From positions 1 through 24,460 of the forward strand of contig JAGZOP010000033.1 of assembly GCA_018383195.1 (NCBI GenBank): DNA of 24,460 nucleotides. The letters are read 5' to 3'. Shown piece by piece: positions 20,940 through 24,460 of this stretch; positions within the stretch are counted from its first letter, which is position 1, and every line of letters starts with the position of its first letter. Both the position numbers and the translations under genes were made by a program. The stretch is from Clostridiaceae bacterium. Its GTDB lineage: Bacteria; Bacillota; Clostridia; Oscillospirales; Butyricicoccaceae. The notes beneath the pieces are model-generated. The model was given only the letters and a program-made list of their open reading frames with translations, had not been told where the DNA came from and made no database searches.

Positions 20940-22142
20940 TCACCCGTTCAGCAGATGCCCCATTCGCATCTTTTTGGTGTGCAGATAAAACGCATCCTCT
21001 TTCTGTGGCGTAATCTCAATCGGTACGCGCTCCATGATTGCAACGCCAAACCCGTCTAACCCATAAATTTTCTCCGGATTGTTTGTCAGCAGCCGCAATT
21101 CCCGCGCACCGAGATCCTGCAAAATCTGCGCGCCAATCCAATACTCCCGCAGATCGGGTGCAAAACCCAACTTCACATTTGCATCTACGGTATCAAAGCC
21201 GCACTCCTGCAATTCGTAGGCTTTCAGTTTATTGATGAGCCCGATTCCACGCCCCTCCTGCCGCATATAGAGCAGGATTCCGCGTCCTTCCCGTTCAATC
21301 TGCTGCATAGCTGCCGCAAGCTGCTGTCCGCAGTCACAGCGGCGTGAGCCAAATACGTCCCCGGTCAGGCACTCGGAATGCACCCGGCACAGCAGGTTTT
21401 TTCCATCGCCAATTTCGCCCTTGACCAATGCCACATGATGCTCTCCGGTCAAATCATTGACGTATCCATAGATTTGAAATTCTCCAAAACGGGTCGGCAT
21501 CTCTGCACACGCCTCGCGTACCACATGCTTGTCATGCCGCCGGCAATAATCCTGTAAATCCCGTATTGTGATGGCTTTTATCCCCCACTCCTGCGCTTTT
21601 TCCAGCAGCTCTGTGGTGCGCATCATGGTGCCGTCCTCGCGCATGATCTCGCAGCACAGTCCGCACGGCTCCAAACCGGCATGACGGCATAAATCCACCG
21701 TCGCTTCGGTATGTCCGCTGCGGACGAGCACGCCGCCACGGCGCGCGACCAGTGGAAACACATGCCCCGGGCGGCGCAGATTGTCCGGCGCTGTATGCGG
21801 ATCAACACATTTTCGGCAAGTATAGCCGCGTTCTTCAGCGGAAATTCCGGTTGTTGTATCTACATGGTCAACAGAAACGGTAAACGCTGTTTCATGATTG
21901 TCGGTATTGACCTTGACCATTTGCTCCAGCCCGAGGCGCATCGCGATTTCCTCGCTCATCGGCGTACAAATCAGCCCCTTGGCGTTTTTCGCCATAAAAT
22001 TTACATTTTCAGTGGTTGCAAAGCGTGCGGCGCAAATGAGATCCCCCTCATTTTCACGGTCAGGGTCATCCATGGTCATAATCATGCGTCCTGCACGCAG
22101 TTCGTCCAGCGCCGCTTCGACCGTACTATATAAATCAGACAT
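20940..22142 (-). CDS. ribBA: Bifunctional 3,4-dihydroxy-2-butanone 4-phosphate synthase / GTP cyclohydrolase II
   Basis: This 400-residue fusion has an N-terminal RibB domain (about 1-200; DDPDRENEGDLICAA, RRPGHVFPLVAR, RSGHTEATVDLCRHAG). The C-terminal RibA domain (about 205-400) has the zinc cysteines in SECLTGDVFGSRRCDCGQQL, the active-site segment YMRQEGRGIGLINKLKAY and LLTNNPEKI. It makes both precursors of riboflavin, from ribulose 5-phosphate and GTP. ATG 22142 has GAGAGGA upstream, 32 nt after ribE. A CxxC pair in YTCRKCVDP stands where most family members have T-I-R, which is unusual. Confidence 0.97.
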   Translation of the reverse strand: MSDLYSTVEAALDELRAGRMIMTMDDPDRENEGDLICAARFATTENVNFMAKNAKGLICTPMSEEIAMRLGLEQMVKVNTDNHETAFTVSVDHVDTTTGISAEERGYTCRKCVDPHTAPDNLRRPGHVFPLVARRGGVLVRSGHTEATVDLCRHAGLEPCGLCCEIMREDGTMMRTTELLEKAQEWGIKAITIRDLQDYCRRHDKHVVREACAEMPTRFGEFQIYGYVNDLTGEHHVALVKGEIGDGKNLLCRVHSECLTGDVFGSRRCDCGQQLAAAMQQIEREGRGILLYMRQEGRGIGLINKLKAYELQECGFDTVDANVKLGFAPDLREYWIGAQILQDLGARELRLLTNNPEKIYGLDGFGVAIMERVPIEITPQKEDAFYLHTKKMRMGHLLNG

Positions 22143-22174
22143 GGTAAATTCCTCTCCAAGCTTTGTGTTCCAGT

Positions 22175-22822
22175 TTACGAAAAGCCGTGTTCTGCAAGAA
22201 AATCCAGGGTGATCTCACTCTTTTCTTGTCCGGACACAGGTTCCATAAACCGCTGTACATATTTTCCAATTAAATCATTTTCCAGATTCACCCGATCTCC
22301 GGAACGTTTGCTCAGCAGGATGGTCTGCGCACCGGTATGCGGAATAATGGATACCGAGAAGCAATCCGGCTCCAACTCGGCTACGGTCAGGCTGACGCCG
22401 TCGATTGCAATCGAGCCCTTCCGGACAATTCCGCGCAGAATTGCCGCAGGGGCACAGACTGTCATCCAAACCGCGTTGCCTTCGCGTCGTGTGGCACGCA
22501 CTGTTCCTACCCCATCGATATGTCCGGACACAAAATGCCCGCCAAATCTTCCGTTTGCCGCCATCGCCCGCTCTAAATTCACTTGCATACCGGCTTTCAA
22601 GTCGCCAAGCGCGGTGCATCGCATGGTTTCAGCCATGACATCTGCGGTAAAACCGTCCCGTAAAAGCCCTGTTACCGTCAGGCACACGCCATTGACCGCA
22701 ATGCTGTCCCCCAGTCTGGTATCCTCCCGCACGGTATTGGCTCGAATCTCCAAACTGCCGCAGACTGTATCCGCCGCAGCGCTGCGCACGACGCCGACCT
22801 CTTCAATGATTCCGGTAAACAT
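22175..22822 (-). CDS. ribE: Riboflavin synthase, alpha subunit
   Basis: This 215-residue protein has two tandem lumazine-binding barrels: repeat 1 MFTGIIEEVGVV...GDSIAVNGVCLTV at residues about 1-90, and repeat 2 FGGHFVSGHIDGVGTV...KGSIAIDGVSLTVAELE at about 95-190. The pattern of one MFTGI start and two G-(V/I)-(C/S)-LTV motifs is diagnostic. It dismutates two 6,7-dimethyl-8-ribityllumazine molecules to riboflavin. ATG 22822 has GGGG about 6 nt upstream and overlaps the end of ribD by 20 nt, implying translational coupling. The Bacillus name for the same step is also ribE. Confidence 0.97.
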   Translation of the reverse strand: MFTGIIEEVGVVRSAAADTVCGSLEIRANTVREDTRLGDSIAVNGVCLTVTGLLRDGFTADVMAETMRCTALGDLKAGMQVNLERAMAANGRFGGHFVSGHIDGVGTVRATRREGNAVWMTVCAPAAILRGIVRKGSIAIDGVSLTVAELEPDCFSVSIIPHTGAQTILLSKRSGDRVNLENDLIGKYVQRFMEPVSGQEKSEITLDFLAEHGFS

Positions 22823-23912
22823 TTCTGTCCCCCTTATCGTAAGTCAGCAGCAAATCTTCTCCAAGCTGCTGCACCCCGGTCAGGCGCAGAAGATACGCCT
22901 CATCCGGTGACGCGACGCCTTCGCCTTCCACCGGCGTTTTCGCGTCTTTCCCACCGAATAATTTGGGCGCAATCATGGCGTATACCCTCTGGCAGAATCC
23001 GGCACGCAGCAGTGATTCGTGCAAAATCCCGCCTCCCTCTGCCAGCAGGCTGTCAATATTCTGCGCCCCCAACCGTCTCATCAACGCAGGCAGGCTGACT
23101 TTGCCACCTTGCTCCGGCAAAATCCAAACCTGTGCCCCGCATGCTTCCAAGGCAGCGCGTTTTTCTGCATGATCCGCCGCAGCTGCAACAATGAGCGGAA
23201 TCTCATGCGCTGTTTTGCAGAGCCGGCTGCTGAGCGGTATCCGAAGCTGGCTATCGCAAACCACACGTACCGGATTGCGTCCTCCCTCCATGCGGCAATT
23301 CAAAAGCGGGTCATCTGCAAGCACCGTACCAATTCCAACCAAAATTCCCCGGTGCAAATGCCGCAGCCGGTGAGCATATGCCCGTGCTTCGCTTCTGGTA
23401 ATCCATTTGGATGCTCCGGTACGCGAAGCAATTTTTCCATCTGCGGTCATTGCATATTTCAAAGAGACAAACGGTGTTTTCTGCGTAATATAGTGGAAAA
23501 AGATCGGGTTCAGCGCGTCGCATGCTTCCCGTTGAACCCCTGCTTTGACCGCAATCCCGGCTTCCCGAAGCTGCTGCGCCCCTTTGCCGCGCACCATCGG
23601 ATTGGGGTCCATCGACCCATAGACTACACACGCCAGTTTTGCTTCCATAATTGCCTGCGTACAAGGCGGGGTGCGACCTGTGTGGCAGCATGGCTCCAGC
23701 GTTACATAAAGCGTTGCCCCTGCCGGGTCTTCCACACAGTTTTGCAGTGCATGCCGTTCGGCATGCAGTCCCCCTGCCTGTGCATGCCAGCCTTCCCCGA
23801 TTACACGACCATCTTTGACGATCACTGCGCCCACAAGCGGATTCGGACTTGTCCATCCGGCTCCCCGCCGCGCAAGTTCTATTGCCCGACGCATGATCTC
23901 CGATTCTTCCAT
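22803..23912 (-). CDS. ribD: Bifunctional diaminohydroxyphosphoribosylaminopyrimidine deaminase / 5-amino-6-(5-phosphoribosylamino)uracil reductase
   Basis: This 369-residue fusion has an N-terminal cytidine-deaminase-like domain (about 1-145) with zinc ligands in GLHAERHAL and EPCCHTGRTPPC, and a C-terminal NADPH-dependent reductase domain (about 146-369; PFVSLKYAMTADGKIA, SKWITRSEARAYAHRLRH, LLAEGGGILHESLLRAG). It performs the second and third steps from GTP in riboflavin synthesis. ATG 23912 follows AAGGAAG with 7-nt spacing. It is the first gene of the rib operon, about 150 nt downstream of an FMN riboswitch with an intervening terminator. Confidence 0.97.
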   Translation of the reverse strand: MEESEIMRRAIELARRGAGWTSPNPLVGAVIVKDGRVIGEGWHAQAGGLHAERHALQNCVEDPAGATLYVTLEPCCHTGRTPPCTQAIMEAKLACVVYGSMDPNPMVRGKGAQQLREAGIAVKAGVQREACDALNPIFFHYITQKTPFVSLKYAMTADGKIASRTGASKWITRSEARAYAHRLRHLHRGILVGIGTVLADDPLLNCRMEGGRNPVRVVCDSQLRIPLSSRLCKTAHEIPLIVAAAADHAEKRAALEACGAQVWILPEQGGKVSLPALMRRLGAQNIDSLLAEGGGILHESLLRAGFCQRVYAMIAPKLFGGKDAKTPVEGEGVASPDEAYLLRLTGVQQLGEDLLLTYDKGDRNVYRNH

Positions 23913-23960
23913 TCAGACACTTCCTTTCTTCCGAGCCGAAAGCATCCGCAAAATGGGAAA

Positions 23961-24000
23961 ATAAAAATCCCCTGCAAAAACAAAATGTTCTTACAGGGGA
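23961..24000 (-). terminator. Leader terminator of the FMN riboswitch
   Basis: On the minus strand CCCCTG (23994-23999) pairs with CAGGGG (23969-23974) around an A/T-rich loop and is followed by ATTTTTATTTT. It lies between the riboswitch and ribD, so FMN binding probably favours this hairpin and stops transcription before ribD. An obvious antiterminator was not worked out by eye. Confidence 0.8.
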
Positions 24001-24061
24001 AAATACACGTCAAAAAGATACTATAAGTCCACAAAAAGACCCATAGCAACAAACATGCATC

Positions 24062-24178
24062 ATCTTCTTCCATCCAGACTATACTGTCGGTTTCGGAATT
24101 GCACCGAATCCTGCGCAGCTGCGCTCGCGGACTTTACCGCCGATCGGGAATTTCACCCTGCCCTGAAGATGCTTCGGT
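24062..24178 (-). ncRNA. FMN riboswitch (RFN element)
   Basis: The minus strand carries the RFN hallmarks in order: CATCTTCAGGGCAGGGTG, AAATTCCCGATCGGCGGTAA, AGTCCGCGAGC, a variable GC hairpin (GCGCAGCTGCGC), GATTCGGTGCAATTCCGAA and ACCGACAGTATAGTCTGGAT, closed by GAAGAAGATG pairing back to CATCTTC. It senses flavin mononucleotide and represses the rib operon it precedes. Confidence 0.96.
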
Positions 24179-24195
24179 ATTTTATTTACGTCTTT

Positions 24196-24223
24196 ATTAT
24201 AGCGCTGTTTTAAAAAATTGCAA
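24196..24223 (-). promoter_or_regulatory. Promoter of the rib operon
   Basis: On the minus strand TTGCAA (24218-24223), 16 nt, then TATAAT (24196-24201) place the transcription start just upstream of the riboswitch. The stretch from 24224 to 24335 holds no gene or structure I recognise. Confidence 0.8.
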
Positions 24224-24335
24224 GCTTTTTTTATTGTATGACAAGCCTTTCCTCTCTTGATGCGGTGCATATTTTCTGGATATCGACAATATTTCTGTAG
24301 CGTGCATCCGGTATCCGGAATCAAGGCGAAAACAC

Positions 24336-24364
24336 AAAAAAGCCACCGCAAAAGCGATGGCTTT
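24336..24364 (-). terminator. Intrinsic terminator of tRNA-Thr
   Basis: On the minus strand AAAGCCATCGC, a TTTT loop and GCGGTGGCTTTTTT form a GC-rich hairpin with a T-run directly after the tRNA CCA end. Confidence 0.9.
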
Positions 24365-24440
<76 letters not shown>

Positions 24441-24460
24441 ATATAAACTTCTGAGCAAGC

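Noticed and set aside
24079..24351. Minus-strand 90-codon frame upstream of ribD
   Set aside because: It runs through the FMN riboswitch and the rib promoter; it is leader RNA, not a gene.

Overview
The window reads as ordinary chromosomal DNA of a moderately GC-rich Gram-positive anaerobe of the class Clostridia, probably Oscillospirales (Ruminococcaceae/Butyricicoccaceae-like). That placement is an inference from the protein style, strong GGAGG ribosome binding sites, TTGACA/TATAAT promoters, an RFN-controlled ribDE-BA-H operon and HAAS/PadR and PspC genes. It was not tested by any search. I see no phage, insertion sequence, CRISPR array or conjugative gene.

Layout. (1) 1-340: the start of a minus-strand tRNA operon (Met, Glu, Val) behind a perfect consensus promoter. 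(2) 398-10691: a long minus-strand block, transcribed from ddl downward: ddl, murI, a DUF1934 (YwiB-like) gene, argS, an S41 PDZ peptidase, a degenerate homocysteine-methyltransferase-like protein, prmA, rsmE, a membrane protein and a transglutaminase-like lipoprotein. It combines peptidoglycan precursor synthesis with translation and ribosome modification. (3) 10855-12505: a divergent plus-strand unit of PadR regulator, HAAS-domain membrane protein, a 100-residue Asp/Trp-rich anchored protein and PspC, which looks like an envelope-stress module. (4) 12549-15115: modABC molybdate importer with a strong hairpin between modA and modB. (5) 15130-15804: a monocistronic ECF vitamin-transporter S component. 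(6) 15819-19750: an OmpR-type response regulator, its sensor kinase and an HtrA-like membrane protease, resembling a CssRS-htrA envelope quality-control locus. (7) 19739-20352: an MGMT/ATL-like DNA repair protein and a 62-residue membrane protein. (8) 20375-24223: the minus-strand riboflavin operon ribD-ribE-ribBA-ribH with an FMN riboswitch and leader terminator, separated from region 7 by a perfect 23-bp bidirectional terminator. (9) 24336-24440: tRNA-Thr and its terminator.

The most interesting signal is regulatory. A direct repeat of the form TTCAnA-N5-TTCAC(A/C) (11-bp period, like OmpR/PhoB-family boxes) lies upstream of the two-component system, of htrA and of the PadR-HAAS-PspC operon, and I noticed it nowhere else in the window. 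This suggests that the response regulator controls itself, the protease and the PspC module as one envelope-stress regulon. The htrA -10 element also sits inside an 8-8-8 perfect inverted repeat, which could be a second, repressor-type operator. No clearly new large system is visible. The better candidates for undescribed biology are this predicted regulon, the Asp/Trp-rich small protein in the HAAS operon, and the stand-alone homocysteine-methyltransferase-like protein that appears to have lost its zinc cysteines.
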